NCBI GenBank assembly: GCA_028554755.1 | Contig: JAPTOF010000003.1 | Location: forward strand, 24,282,001 to 24,346,000 | Direction of reading: 5' to 3' | DNA length: 64,000 nucleotides | From: Cordia subcordata | Taxonomy: Eukaryota > Streptophyta > Magnoliopsida > Boraginales > Cordiaceae | Shown: one piece after another, positions 35,978 through 47,521 of the stretch | Numbering within the stretch: the stretch's first letter is position 1 | Layout of the letters: each line of letters opens with the position of its first letter | Made by a program: the position numbers and the translations under genes | Notes under the pieces: model-generated | Told to the model about the DNA's origin: nothing | Database searches by the model: none | The model's input: the letters and a program-made list of their open reading frames with translations, nothing else

Positions 35978-36609
35978 GTTCCTTATAAAGCTCTTAACCT
36001 ACAATTAAGGTTTTGATCAATAGTTTGACCGAAACCCCTTTGAATGTGAGGGGCTCTAGAACCTAGATGCCAAAGAGAAGATTCTTTAAGCTACAGTAGA
36101 TATATGGAATTATGGGTGTTCTACAAGCTATGCCATCCACCCTTTAAAGGATGATGGTTTCCATTCATGGCTAAAATCTCTACTTGGCGGGAAAATACAA
36201 ATTCCCTAATTAGAGCTAATGTTAGGCCGAGGATCATGGTTCTTTCTATTACAATCGGGTTGACTCTATAAATTATGGGCACTATCATTTATGTCCTTGA
36301 GCCCCTAGCCATGGATTGAGGGCCTGTTTGGATTGGCTTTTTTTTTTAGAAAAAGAATACTTTTTTTTTTTTTTAAAAAGTTATACTACTTTTACAATAA
36401 CTACTTGATTTGGTTTCTAAAAAAGTTAAAGCTCAGATATAGCTTTTTTTAAAAGCCAGTATTTTCAGCTTTTTTAAAAAAATATTTTTTAAAAGTTGTT
36501 AAAAAAAAGCTTTTAAAAAAAAACCAATCCAAACGAGCCCTTACTATTGCTACTTGGGCCGCTACTATTATTTAGCCCAAGAAAACACGATCTAGATTTG
36601 AGCTCTACA
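35978..36609. repeat. Direct repeat R1, interrupted by a family A MITE
   Basis: It matches R2 at 37265-38163 over blocks such as GATGCCAAAGAGAAGATTCT and CATTCATGGCTAAAATCTCT, then continues beyond the MITE at 36320 (GATCTAGATTTGAGCTCTAC). Confidence 0.85.
36320..36540. mobile_element. MITE family A copy 4 (reverse orientation)
   Basis: It begins GGGCCTGTTTGGATTGGC and ends CCAATCCAAACGAGCCC, near-perfect inverted ends. The internal blocks run in the opposite direction to copy 1. The flanks are TGA and TTA. Confidence 0.85.
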
Positions 36610-37264
36610 GTAAGCACCCCACTCCTTTATGTCATGAAGGCTTTTAAGACATGAAGAGTAATGTTCGGATATACATACATACATATATTTATCTTTATTA
36701 ATACACTATCCTTTCCCATGTGTTAACTCGTGTTAATATGACGTTGACACCCTTATCTTGCCTTGTATAGTAATCTCTTGATTATTGAATAGGCCATTTA
36801 AGTTTAGGGTTTGATGAAAATTGAAAGTGCATATTGAGTATTGGATGAAAATCGAAAGGCCATATTAGGTCTTGGACTTGATAAAGATTGAAGGGCCATG
36901 TTAGGTCTTGGAAGTATATTAGGACTTGTTATATTTACCTGGACCCAATTATTAGGACACAGATGTGCTACAATATCTACACCGTGCATCATATGCACAA
37001 TGCTCCGCATGAGCACTGTACATCGTATACAGTATGGGCGCATAGTACGTAACAGTATATATGTTCCAAATTTTTATAATATAAGTTCAAAATTTTTATA
37101 TTATATGTTCAAAACTCTTATATTAAGTTGAAAATATGTTCAAAACTCTAAAGTCAAGGCATCCTAAATATTATCTAGAACCGATTCCTAGGCCGCAGAC
37201 GTAATAAGCCTGGATGAAATATGCGGGGGCATTCTGAATGTTATCAGGACCCAATTCTTGTCGG

Positions 37265-38163
37265 CAAATTGTAAAGCTCTAAATTACAATTAAGGTTTTG
37301 TTCAATAGTTTGACCTAAAACCCTTTGCATGTGAGAAACTCTAGACCTAGATGCCAAAGAGAAGATTCTTTAAGTTAAAGTAGAGATATGGAATTGTGTG
37401 TGTTATGCAAGCAATGCCTAAGGGTGAGCATTATTCCGTTATAGCCGAATAACCAAATCGAGATATAAAATTCGGTTCGGTTATTTTTATATTCAGTTCG
37501 GTTTCAATTATTAAGAATGGAAAATTTCAATTTTTAGTTTGGTTTCGGTTATTCCTCCAAAATTTTGGTCAATAGCTAAAAAATCAAATAGTTAATTTTT
37601 TATTTAAAAGATTATTTAGTTATTATTTTTCAAGTTTATGTTCATATATATTTATAAGTTTATATTTTTCTTAGATGTATAATATGAATTTTGATGATGA
37701 ATATTTCAAATTAGTTATTATAATTACAAAGAAATTTGTCTATTTAAGTTAGTGTTGAATAATTTATGATTTTTTTAGAACAATTCAATTATAATTCAAA
37801 CCGAACCGAAAAAATTCAGTTAAATAATTTCGGTTAATATTATTCAGTTCGGTTTCAGTTAGCAATTTTTAGCAATTCGGAAATTCGATTATTAAAATTA
37901 GATTTTGGTTAGGTTCGACTATAACCAAATGCTAACCCTTAGCTATGCCATTCGCCCTTTAAAGTATAATGGTCTCCATTCATGGCTAAAATCTCTCATT
38001 AACGGGAAAATACAAATTCCCTAATAAGAGCTAATCTGGGCCGATGATCATGGTTCCTTCTATTACAATTGGGTTGACTCCATAAATTATTAGCGCTATC
38101 ACTACTTTGGCCACACTACCATTATCCAGCCTAAGAGACTACGATCCAGATTTGGGCTCTACA
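37265..38163. repeat. Direct repeat R2, interrupted by an hAT-like MITE
   Basis: Second copy of R1. It is split at 37419-37941 by an inserted element and rejoins R1 exactly after the target duplication. Confidence 0.85.
37419..37941. mobile_element. hAT-like MITE with 8-bp target duplication
   Basis: The left end TAAGGGTGAGCATTATTCCG and the right end (inverse TAAGGGTTAGCATTTGG) are terminal inverted repeats, with GGTTCGGTT-type motifs near both ends as in common dicot hAT MITEs. GCAATGCC (37411-37418) and GCTATGCC (37942-37949) flank it, an 8-bp duplication with one change. R1 supplies the empty site with a single GCTATGCC. Confidence 0.88.
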
Positions 38164-39008
38164 TTTTTTAGCCGTAATCTTAATTGTAGGTGATAATTAA
38201 GAATATTATAATTGCAATGTGGTATTTATAAGAAATTTTAAGAGAGTAAATGTGAAAATCAAATAATATTAGTTACCATGTATTTTTCCCCCAAAGCAAC
38301 CAAACACCCACAAGGGAAAGAAAAGTGAATGAGAAAAGGAGAAAGACGCATTGATGGCCACCGGTGGAGTTATTTTCTTAGTACGGGCATAGATCCCTAC
38401 CGTGTCAGAGATAATAATAATAATAAGAATAATAATAGCAAGGCCGGGTCCACTGTGGCCTGACCCATCACCAACTGGTGTGTGAAATTTCTTGCATCAA
38501 CAACTTCAATGTTAAATGAGCCACGAATTCTTTGAACGAGAGCATTTAAGAAAACCCAATTATATAAGAGAGGAAAATGGCTGGTTTCAAAATGCATGAA
38601 AACCTAGGCGGTGCTGTCCTTCGAAATTTTATTGGTTGCATTGAATTGTATTGAAAAGCTAGTTTTTCATGATTTTATCTGTTTACCTGAAAGCCGTATG
38701 GTTGAAGAAACAATTTTTTATTATTTTATTTCGTGAGTGGTCTCGTTTCTCTTGTAAACTATAGCCAGAAATCTAGACCTGCTAGAATAGGCTGCTAACA
38801 ATTTTTTTAAGGTTATTCCCTTCTGGGTTTCAAATTTTTCGAGTTTGAATGGATAGGAGTATCTCTAATCATCTCTTCATGAAGAAGTCTATTATTTATC
38901 TTTAGACAAAAGAAATAAGTAATAAAAGGAGCACATTCCTTGGACGTATAAAAATAGCTTAACGTGTGCCAGGAGTTGAGTGGAGAAATTGGGTACCATT
39001 TGTTATGG

Positions 39009-39542
39009 GGGTAATTAGTTAATTAGTTAATAATTAAATAATTAAGTATTACTAATTTAATAATTAATTAATCAAATAATTAAAATTAATTTAATTAATG
39101 AGGCGGTGGTTGTGCGATTGTGATGACAGTGGAGGTTAATTTCTTTTCTTATTTTTCATTTTTCGATGACAAAAATATTTACTTATAGTAATGAAATAAA
39201 ATACAAATATATTTGTAGTATAATTGATTAAAATTTACATATTTTAAACTAAGGTCAAGGGTTCAAGTCATTTTTCTTACAAATATTTTTTCAAAACAAA
39301 AAAGGAAGGACATTTTTTTTTTTACCAAAATCAAGTTTAACAGCAAAAAAACTAAGTTCAATCGCAAGTTTGGTGCGTGTACCACACGCTTGGTTAAATC
39401 TAACTGAAAAAGTATTAAAGGAGGGATAATATGCTTCACTTTTGAAAAGCACAAGAGAGTAACTAGCTAATTTTTAAATCATAGGAGGTAAATGCACGCT
39501 TATAATAAATTACAAGGGAGTTTTGTGCAATTTACCCTTTGC
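39009..39542. mobile_element. Mutator-like non-autonomous element with 9-bp target duplication
   Basis: TTGTTATGG occurs at both sides (39000-39008 and 39543-39551), and unit 1 near 25550 has it once. The left end GGGTAATTAG and the inverse of the right end (GCAAAGGGTAAATTGC) share GGGTAA. Nine-base duplications fit Mutator-like elements. No coding frame. Confidence 0.75.
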
Positions 39543-40941
39543 TTGTTATGGTATAAAGTTTTCAAATTACAACTTATGTACACTTGATATAAATATTGTA
39601 TGGTCTTGATTCGTTTGAAGCATGTATTTAAATGCATAATTGTACCATGAAATCTTTAGTCTTAAGATGAAGCCTATTAGCTCACCTGAATCTTGTTCTT
39701 TCATAATAATACAATGAAGTGTTTCAAGGTTTCAACTAATTCAAGTGATGCCAGTTCCAAAATGGACCAAGATTAGCTTAGAGTAGCTTGTTTATTCTCT
39801 ATAGCGTATTAAATATAATACTAATAAATTAAAGACTTGCTTCTACAAGTGACAAGAAGCAGTGGGTGATAATTTGTTTATCCTATTGATAATTATTGAG
39901 CTGTTCCCAGCAAACGTCTGTCAAAGACAACATTTATTATTATTAAAAAAAAAAACTTTTTGTAGGTCATTCGCCCTCATTTTCCCCCCGATTATTGGAC
40001 TTTGTCATGCGACACTACAGCTAAAGTAGTAGCAATTCATGTGAATAGAGTTTGGACACGAGTTCGTCATCCAACATCATTCGAATTTCGATTCTTTTAT
40101 AACAAATATTATTATGAAAAGAATTTAATAATAAAACGTTATTTAAAATAATTTATTCTAGCTGTATTTGTTCTTCACTTTAGTAGTTATTTTCAATTTA
40201 TAAGCACGAACGACATATACAAAGTCATATATTCGAAAATGAAGATAATTAGAAGTAAATGCGACAAGACAATACTAGAGCAATGCTAGCTTGTGGTGTA
40301 GGCCTCACATTCTTCTCTCCGGCATCTCCATCTGTTTCCAAAAATTCATTGAAAGTGGGAACTTATATCATGTATGTGCAAGTACATAATATAAAATGTA
40401 TCGCTAAATAAATAGTTGTGAGTTACTGAACAAACAGTTATTAGTCAAATAATTGTGAGATACTGGACAAACAATCGTGGGATACTGGACAAATAGACAA
40501 GTATACTTTGGAGGTGCAGGATATAATTTGCGCTTGAAAGTCGACACAACATAAGAACATGAGTCCAAACATGAAACAACATGATAAAATTGCGACCAAA
40601 AATGTCCGGCCGGGCCCAATTCAACCTAATTGGGCTTGTTTGTTGCAACACGATTTCAGCTAAGACCAGTCTGTTTCTGTCGCAGTAAAACCACTCACTG
40701 GCCCATTTTGGCTGCGCTTGCGGCCTGGCCCATATCACCAACAAAGCGGCAAATTGGCTTTTCTGTTTTACAATTTATAAATTTTTTCCCCCAACGGTCC
40801 ACAAGGGTTATTTGCAACCATATCTTTAGCTGAACAAAAGAAAGGAATCGACAATTCCAGAAGCTTCACCATGATTAGTTTATGGCTACTGTTTACAAAT
40901 GTGAAAAAGATTTTAGCGTATGACAGATAACATAAGCTATA

Positions 40942-41493
40942 GAGTAAATGACATATTACTTTCCTGTACTTTGGCATAAATGTGCAATACGCCTCTGAAG
41001 TCTCAAAATTATCAGATTACCCCTTTGAACTTCTTAAACGTGTGCAAATTACCCCCGCTGTCTATTTTTAGTTAGTTTTGATGAGAGTTGGAGTCTACGT
41101 GGGTGTGTTGCGTATGTGCTGCGTTTTTCATTGCATAATATATAAAGTAAATGGCATATTACCCCCCTGTAATCTGGCATAAGTGCGCAATACCCCCTGA
41201 AGTCTCAAAATTACCCTCTTAAGCTTTCAGGGGGTGAATGAGTTAAGAGTTTTTATAAAAAATGTAAGGGTTTAAATGGTCCAAAAAATTTAATTTTTAT
41301 ATATATTATGCAATAAAAAACGTTACACATGTGTGTAGAATTCAACTCTCGTCAAAATTAACCAAAAACAGATGGCGAGTAGGTAGTGAGCACACATTTA
41401 AAAAGTTCGATGGAGTAATCAGATAGTTTTGAGACTTCAAGGGAGTATTGTGCACTTATGCTAGACTACATGGGAGTAATATACCATTTACTC
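40942..41493. mobile_element. Long-inverted-repeat (foldback) Mutator-like element
   Basis: GAGTAAATGACATATTAC at the left is inverted at the right (GTAATATACCATTTACTC). The two arms pair for about 200 bases at roughly 75-80% by eye. TAAGCTATA and TAAACTATA (40933-40941 and 41494-41502) form a 9-bp duplication with one change. Unit 1 near 27575 lacks the insert. An extra partial copy of the left end lies inside at about 41143-41215. The transcript would fold into a long hairpin. Confidence 0.85.
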
Positions 41494-41605
41494 TAAACTA
41501 TATTCAAGAGTGTCCAAACATTGAATTTTAATGTTCGGCTGCTCGTGTCATTTGTCATTTGTCATTTGTATAGTCGCGTGTTCATTGAAGAGCCATCTGA
41601 AAAGT

Positions 41606-42240
41606 TAATTTTTAAAGGTTTTGCTTCTCAATTGTTATTTGGTTGGCCTAGATAATCTTAGCATTTTTTGCCCCTAAACTAAGTATAAAATTGTACTAGA
41701 GGCGAATTCGTCTCATCCCTAATCTTTGTTTAAATGAACCATCTCTCAATAAAATTTTGACACTTAATTATTCATTTGCTTGCTCTAAAAATTAAATAGA
41801 TAAAGTTCAGTCAGAAACTTGTTCAAACAATCATTCTTCGACATTGATTGGACAGCCAATGTTGACGGTTGTCCGCCCAGTTAGAAATTTTCCATTTTAT
41901 AGGCCCTTGGTTTCGGGGTCTAGGTCTTGGATAGTCTAAAATGTTATCACTTCATCATTTCACCAAATTAACTTGTGAGATTTATAATTATGAATTTTAT
42001 AAAAATAACCAAATTGAATTTTCGGTTCATTTGAATTGGTTGGTCGGTTTAATCAAACCATATTCACCACCCACTCACTGCAAATTCGACCCTTGTGCTT
42101 GACAAAAGCTGAATCTAACTCATCACTCCTTTAGATCTCAACCACTTCATGAGGCATATATAGAATTACTCAAGTGCAATTTGTAATCGATAGACAATTT
42201 CTGTGGAGTAAACATATATAATGTACTGAGCGATGATTAT
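41606..42240. other. Intergenic DNA right of the duplication
   Basis: No gene is visible. A short GGTTCGG-like stretch (TTTTCGGTTCATTTGAATTGG at about 42018) may be a relic of a hAT-type MITE. Confidence 0.45.
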
Positions 42241-42249
42241 AAAATGAGA

Positions 42250-42533
42250 ACAGAACATATAAACAGACAAGTCACCTTTGAAGGGTGGGGAAAAAACATT
42301 AATAATGATGATAACCCAATAATCTCCCATGAAAAACACAGCAAGACCTCGCAGGTTAAACGAATAATATCATATGAATGCCTGCTCATGATTCACTTTT
42401 TAAGAATGGATAATCAAACCAGAATCAGAATTTTCACAACCCATAAATCATTAAAATGGAGCCTGAGGCTGGAGATGCACTCTTCTTCACTCAGGATTTG
42501 TGGCTGCTAACCCCTCCCTCTTCAGTTACCTGC
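42250..42533 (-). other. Possible 3'-terminal exon and 3'UTR of an unidentified minus-strand gene
   Basis: On the minus strand a good acceptor (CTTTTCATGCAG) is followed at about 42533 by a short frame that can read VTEEGGVSSHKS and stop, then by UTR-like sequence. A donor-like CATCAT/GTAAGT lies upstream at about 42597. No upstream exon or protein family was recognised, so this may be chance. Confidence 0.2.
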
Positions 42534-43025
42534 ATGAAAAGTCGACCAGGAGTAAATAAATATACAAGACTCTTTGCCCATTGAAGTAGCACTTACATGA
42601 TGCCGATTCTAATATCGGGGCGTACCGAAGAATTTTCATTCTAATATTTATTACACGGCGAAGACGAATATGAACAGCGATAAATGGAAGCCTATCAACT
42701 GCACATTAGTGCACAAGTAATTGATCTCAACTTGGATCATGTTCTCATTTATACCGGTAGCTTTAAGGTGTTCATCAAGAGCTTATGGAAACAGAAAAGT
42801 CAATTATGATTAACAGTTGTATTTTGATTCATCAGAAGTATAATCTTCACTTGCTAAAAAGGAAAGCGATTATTCATTATTATGTCATTCTACAGTAGGT
42901 TTTCCAATTGGAAATCAGTCCATTTATAGAGAAGCTCAACAAGTAGCACATGCATGCATACAGGTTCAAAGAGTTTCATGCAACAATACATTACACTCTG
43001 AAACTTCTGCAAGTGTTTCCACACA

Positions 43026-43046
43026 TACACACACACACACACACAA
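43026..43046. repeat. (AC)n microsatellite
   Basis: About ten AC units followed by an A run. Confidence 0.9.
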
Positions 43047-43059
43047 AAAAAATCACATG

Positions 43060-44440
43060 CCAATTCGATCCTGTTGTCTCATATCTTATGTGAGCATTTT
43101 GCAAGCAAATGCCACCTTATGTTCTTTTGTAATGTATGAAACCATCTTAAATGGTTTATCTCTCATCGTGTCCTGTGTTTTGGGTATCACCTTCATTTTG
43201 TATGCAATTCCATCACATCATTTCCAAACATGCGTTTTCATGGTATCGTCGCAAGACCACCTCATTTTGACTATAGATATTTTTAAACACTGGTGGGCCT
43301 TTAAATTCCAACAGTCCGATCTATACAACAAAGCCCTTCAATTCTACCGTGAAATCTATCATGCAAGACTATAAACCCAAAGTCTGAAATTTTGTCTTTG
43401 TGGTGTTATTTCTATGTCTAATATTACTTCTATCCAACTCCTGACCTATCTTTGTTGGACTTGTATTCCATATACTCCATCTTTGATTTATTCAACTTAA
43501 AGCCCTTTACTTCCCGCGAATCTCCATAATTGAAACTCAACATTCATATAATCTCTGAGTTCAACCTCAAAAATTGCCAACCACGAATAACATGCATGAC
43601 AACAAGTTGTTGTAAATGTCCTAGCAAGCTCGACTATATCTAGAACAAAGGGGCCTGATTGAATTGACTGTACTTTTATTACAAGTATCTAGATAATTTT
43701 TTTTAAGAAAAATCATAGAATAGCTCAAAACCACAAATCTAAAACTTCTTAAAAACCCACTTTATTTAAATTAAAAGTCAATCTAAACGAGCTCAAAAAG
43801 ATGCAAGATTTGTAGTTATTGGATAAACACTAGTCTCTCAGACATCTTTGTACTTCTAAGACTCTCAATTAATATTTGCTTGGTCATTGATCATACAGTT
43901 CTTCCAAGTCAATAAACACCTTTGTAAGTCTTCAAGGTTTCTTGATATTGCATTATTGCTCACTCCAGTCTCCTCAGAAAAAAAAAAAAAAAAGATAGCC
44001 TCTAAATCAACATCACGTCATGAAACTAAGTGGATTCTATGAAACATCGCATTCCTTCTTCATTTTCCTTTTGAATCAATCACCCTTACCCATATTTTAT
44101 GATATGATTCATTAGATGCACCATTTGCTCCTGTAAATCGTAATAAAGTAAAATTTTGTTTTGCAATAAACATATAGTCCTCAATTACATATAAAAACAT
44201 TGATGGTCAAGTCATATCCTTCTTTCTCTTCCTTCCTTTGACCTAATCTCTTTCTCTTTGCCGATTGAACAAATTACTTAAATACTGCTCAAGGGATTAA
44301 GTTTTCTCCAAGTAATGCCAATAGGTCGGGCACCTTTTACTAAATGGAAACATCTTTTTTAGCATTCTTTTATCCCCTCCTCTTTGACAAAAAATATTTT
44401 ATCCTCTTTCTTAAGATACTTTATTTGGTTTAACTTTTCC
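43060..44440 (-). mobile_element. Relic of a LINE (non-LTR retrotransposon) reverse transcriptase
   Basis: On the minus strand, with stops and shifts, pieces resemble plant LINE reverse transcriptase. About 43930-43900 reads VFIDLEELYDQ, compared with the family's VFIDLEKAYDR. About 43510-43435 reads SKGFKLNKSKMEYMEYKSN, compared with the family's SKG-L--SKTEYMEC. Weaker nucleotide resemblance to flanking parts of the reading frame continues to about 44440 and down to about 43060. A family A MITE (43651-43794) interrupts it. It is thoroughly degenerate. Confidence 0.6.
43651..43794. mobile_element. MITE family A copy 5, inside the LINE relic
   Basis: It begins GGGCCTGATTGAATTGAC and ends GTCAATCTAAACGAGCTC. 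It is shorter than other copies (144 bp), probably from internal deletion. Confidence 0.75.
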
Positions 44441-44518
44441 AGAGATTAACACCTATTTTTCTCCTTCCTCTATGCCAAGTTACAATACAAATCCTCACAT
44501 GGCTTGTCTTTATATTGT

Positions 44519-44612
44519 GTTTGTTATATGTTTATCTGAAATCTTAAATCTAAAAAATATAAAAAATTATATATTTTTTAGATTTAAGATTTCAAATAAA
44601 CATATAAGAAAC
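44519..44612. repeat. Near-perfect AT-rich hairpin, ~43-bp stem
   Basis: The arm GTTTGTTATATG-TTTATCTGAAATC... is inverted across a loop of about 8 bases (about 44562-44569), with only two mismatches in about 43 pairs. No flanking target duplication was recognised. A tiny foldback element is more likely than a microRNA precursor. Confidence 0.8.
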
Positions 44613-44944
44613 AGAGTTTGCCAAACTCATTAGTTGTCTTTTTGGCTTTATATTTTAGATTCTCTTCATTTTTGCCCTTTTGTAAAGACATCTCTACCTT
44701 AGACTTTACCTTGTTTGGTCCGCGAGTCTTTGCTTACATCACTCCTTTTAGGTTTATTTAGATTGACTTTTCTTTTCCAAAGAAAAAGTGTTTTCTTCTT
44801 TAAAAATGAACATTATTTTGCCAAACCTATTTAGTTTGGTTCCCTAAGAAGTTGAAATTCAAAAAAAAAATTCAAATACAACTTTTTTCAGAAATCAAAT
44901 TTTCAACTTCTCAAAAGAAAAAACATATTTTTCAAAAATTGTTA

Positions 44945-45424
44945 GACCATCTCCAGCAACCTCCCTGAATGATTCCCTATACTATATTTAGGAGGTGAGA
45001 AGAAGTAAATAAGCTCCGGCAGCCCTTCTACTCCACCCCTCAAATTTCAAGGGGCTTCTTTTCAATTTGTTCTTTCCCCTTACATATAAAAGTCTCAAAC
45101 CCACCCCCTTCCAACACCCTAAATCTAATAATCTAAAAGAAATTTTAAAATAAAAAATTAATAATAATTAATTTATAAAAAAATCTACGTGTATAATAAA
45201 ATGAAATGGATAACATAAAAATTTAGAAAATAAAATGAAAAAAGAGTCTTTTAAAATAGAGAAGCAGTTAAATAAAATTAAAACAAGGAGTCTCTAAAAT
45301 AAAATTTTGATTGAAAGAAAGGGAGCTGTTAGAGTGAAAATGAAATAGAAGGTCTTAAATGTAAAAGAATAAATCAAAATCCCTTAAATATAAGGAAAAA
45401 ATAAGTAAGCTTTTGGAGTTCGTC
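44945..45424. mobile_element. MITE family C copy 1, PIF/Harbinger-like, nested
   Basis: The ends are GACCATCTCCAGC and (inverse) GACGAACTCC. TTA lies on both sides (44942-44944 and 45425-45427), matching a PIF/Harbinger target duplication. A related copy is at about 60966-61422. Confidence 0.7.
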
Positions 45425-45447
45425 TTAAAAAAAAAAGCCACTTCTAA

Positions 45448-45920
45448 GAGGGTGTTTGGATTGGCTTATAAAAAAGCTACTTAAAGCACTTCTAGCTTTA
45501 AGTGACTTTTTTTATTGTCAACTGTAAGTAATTACGTGTTTAAATAAAAATTGTAGTTATAAAAATAAATATTTACATATTTGATTAAAGTGAGTTGAAA
45601 AGTAATTTATATAGTTAAAATAACTATTAAGGACATTAAAATAGAATTTAAAAATATAAGTATAAGATGAAAGAGTAAAGATATTTTAGTAATCAAAAAT
45701 AAAAAAAGTAAGGATAAGTTAGTAAATGATTTGGTCAAACTTGTTTTTTTTTAAAGTACTTAAAGCCATAAAAAGTAAAAACTGAAATTGAGAAACTTTT
45801 TATTTTCTATTTAAAACCACTTAAAAAAAGCACATTTTTATTAAAACAAACACTTTCATTAGCTTAAATTAGACTTTAAATAAATTTGACTAGAAAAAAA
45901 AAGCCAAACCAAACACCCTC
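45448..45920. mobile_element. MITE family B, PIF/Harbinger-like, nested
   Basis: The terminal repeats GAGGGTGTTTGGATTGGCTT and the inverse of the right end differ at one of 20 positions. TAA flanks both sides (45445-45447 and 45921-45923). It is 473 bp, AT-rich, with no coding frame. Confidence 0.9.
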
Positions 45921-45946
45921 TAAAGAAAGCCAATCCAAATTAACCT

Positions 45947-47521
45947 TAAGTCACCAACAACTTCATTCCCCACTCTTTTAGTAGTATTTTGTCACTTAAC
46001 CTTACAAATCATTAGAACTCCCATTGAGTCAACAAAAAGATACGATAGTTTTACATTTAGCTCTATCTCACATCATCAACTGCAAATGCTAAGTTTAGTG
46101 ATACTATCTAGCACTTTCTTTTATAAAATTCAAGATTAGTTATTCTCGATTTTAAAGATTCTATATTGTAATTTTCAAATTTCCTTCTTTTTCCGTATAC
46201 TCTTGTTGTTGGTTATTGAGTTTTTAAGCTGCAACTTTTGTTCTACTACCCCACACCGAGAGGACAGGAAAATGCACAGAATACTTTTCATAAATTGCTA
46301 CTAACGCCAAAGAGATGTAATGTACTTTGTAGTCAGGAAGAACAAATCATATGATTTGGTGATTTATTTTGGAGAAAGTGATAAAATGCTTTGTGTTCCT
46401 GCTCCTATATGTAAGATATCATTAAATTTTGTAAGGCTTATTTTACTGTAAAAGAGAAACGATAGATATTACCCTTACATTATCACCCATTTATTACCAA
46501 CTATGTGTCTGCCTAGTTTCTCTTTTCCTTCGTTACAAAGTTAAGTGTAAGAAGTAGTATACTATAAGGTGTCACCCATAACTTATGTAGCGGCACTTGA
46601 GGAAATACATACTCCAAGTTTCATCATTTAGTAACATGAACAAGTTCCCTAAAAGAGAGAAAGATCAGTTTCTACTAAGTAACCGCTGGGGGTTTGCTAT
46701 TCCCGTCTAAATTGTTTATAATGGTAAATAAGTTAGATTCCAGAACCTGTCCAACAAACATGTACATGTTTCAATATCTTTCCATGTTCTTTTGCTGATG
46801 AAGACTATTACCCACGCAAACAAGCCATGCAGGGTATGTAGTGGAAACCATACTTTTAAGGAATGGAAATTTCCACTAAATTTTATTTTAGGCTCGTTCA
46901 GATTAGTTTTTTTCCCTACAAAAAGAGATGTGAGAGTACATTTTATTTCCAATAGGTATTTGAATTGACTTTTAAGAAAAGCTAAAGCTCCTAAAAAAGT
47001 TTAAATTAAACTCTAATTTTATCAGAAGCCAAAAGTTTGAGTTACTTTAAAAAAAAAGCATATTGATTCAAAGTTAAATGATAAAGCTCTTTAGTGACTT
47101 GACATTCAGTTCTATATCAAATTCAAGTCAATGGAAGTTAAGCTAGTAACTAGTATTCTTTTTGGTGGTCATTTTTAGTAGTGGCAAGAGGTATATTCAA
47201 GAACACTTTATCCTCTTTAGCCTTCATTCTTAAGATCTCAGTCCACTACAAATTGTGGAATTCAAATTTGTTCATAAATCCTGCAAACTTCCTACATTTA
47301 ATTGAATAATTATTATGAGAAAAGTTGGACTTTAGGAATATAGTCTTCATAATGCCTCTCCAATTAGAACATTATAGATACTTTGCCAAATAATACCATA
47401 CAGAAATAGTAGACAAGTCAAATGATAATCATATGGGAGTTCAAGGTTGGTGTTTATAACTATTTAGTCTTTATGTACAAGTGCAAAAGCATGTGAAATG
47501 TAATCAATGCAATTCGATTTA
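45947..47521. other. Intergenic DNA with a degraded MITE
   Basis: No gene is seen. A diverged family A-like left end (GGCTCGTTCAGATTAG) starts at 46891 and fades near 47066. Confidence 0.5.

Larger units (their letters stand above)
35512..38540. mobile_element. ~3-kb insertion specific to unit 2
   Basis: Unit 1 passes straight from GCAACGCGATTG (about 25080) to TTAAGAAACCCC (about 25108), whereas unit 2 has 3 kb between the matching points. The insert contains two direct repeats (35978-36609 and 37265-38163), short tandem repeats near 36809-36910, and two MITEs. No protein family was recognised and no terminal repeats could be defined, so its nature is unknown. Confidence 0.6.
31310..41605. 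repeat. Tandem segmental duplication, unit 2
   Basis: This is homologous to 21400-27745 but about 4 kb longer. The excess is explained by a ~3-kb insertion at about 35512-38540, MITEs at 34631 and 39009, and a foldback element at 40942. Similarity ends near 41605, where the right end of unit 1 also ends. Confidence 0.9.
44750..45946. mobile_element. Family A-like MITE split by two other MITEs
   Basis: The left end AGGTTTATTTAGATTGAC (44750) pairs with the inverse of the right end AGGTTAATTTGGATTGGC (45946). Its body is 44750-44941, 45428-45447 and 45924-45946; the rest is elements inserted later at 44945-45424 and 45448-45920. It is therefore the oldest of three layers. Confidence 0.75.

Noticed and set aside
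43057..43374. 105-codon + strand frame
   Set aside because: It lies antisense to the LINE relic and has no recognisable motif.
44519..44612. microRNA gene
   Set aside because: The stem resembles no conserved plant microRNA I know and is very AT-rich; a small foldback element is simpler.
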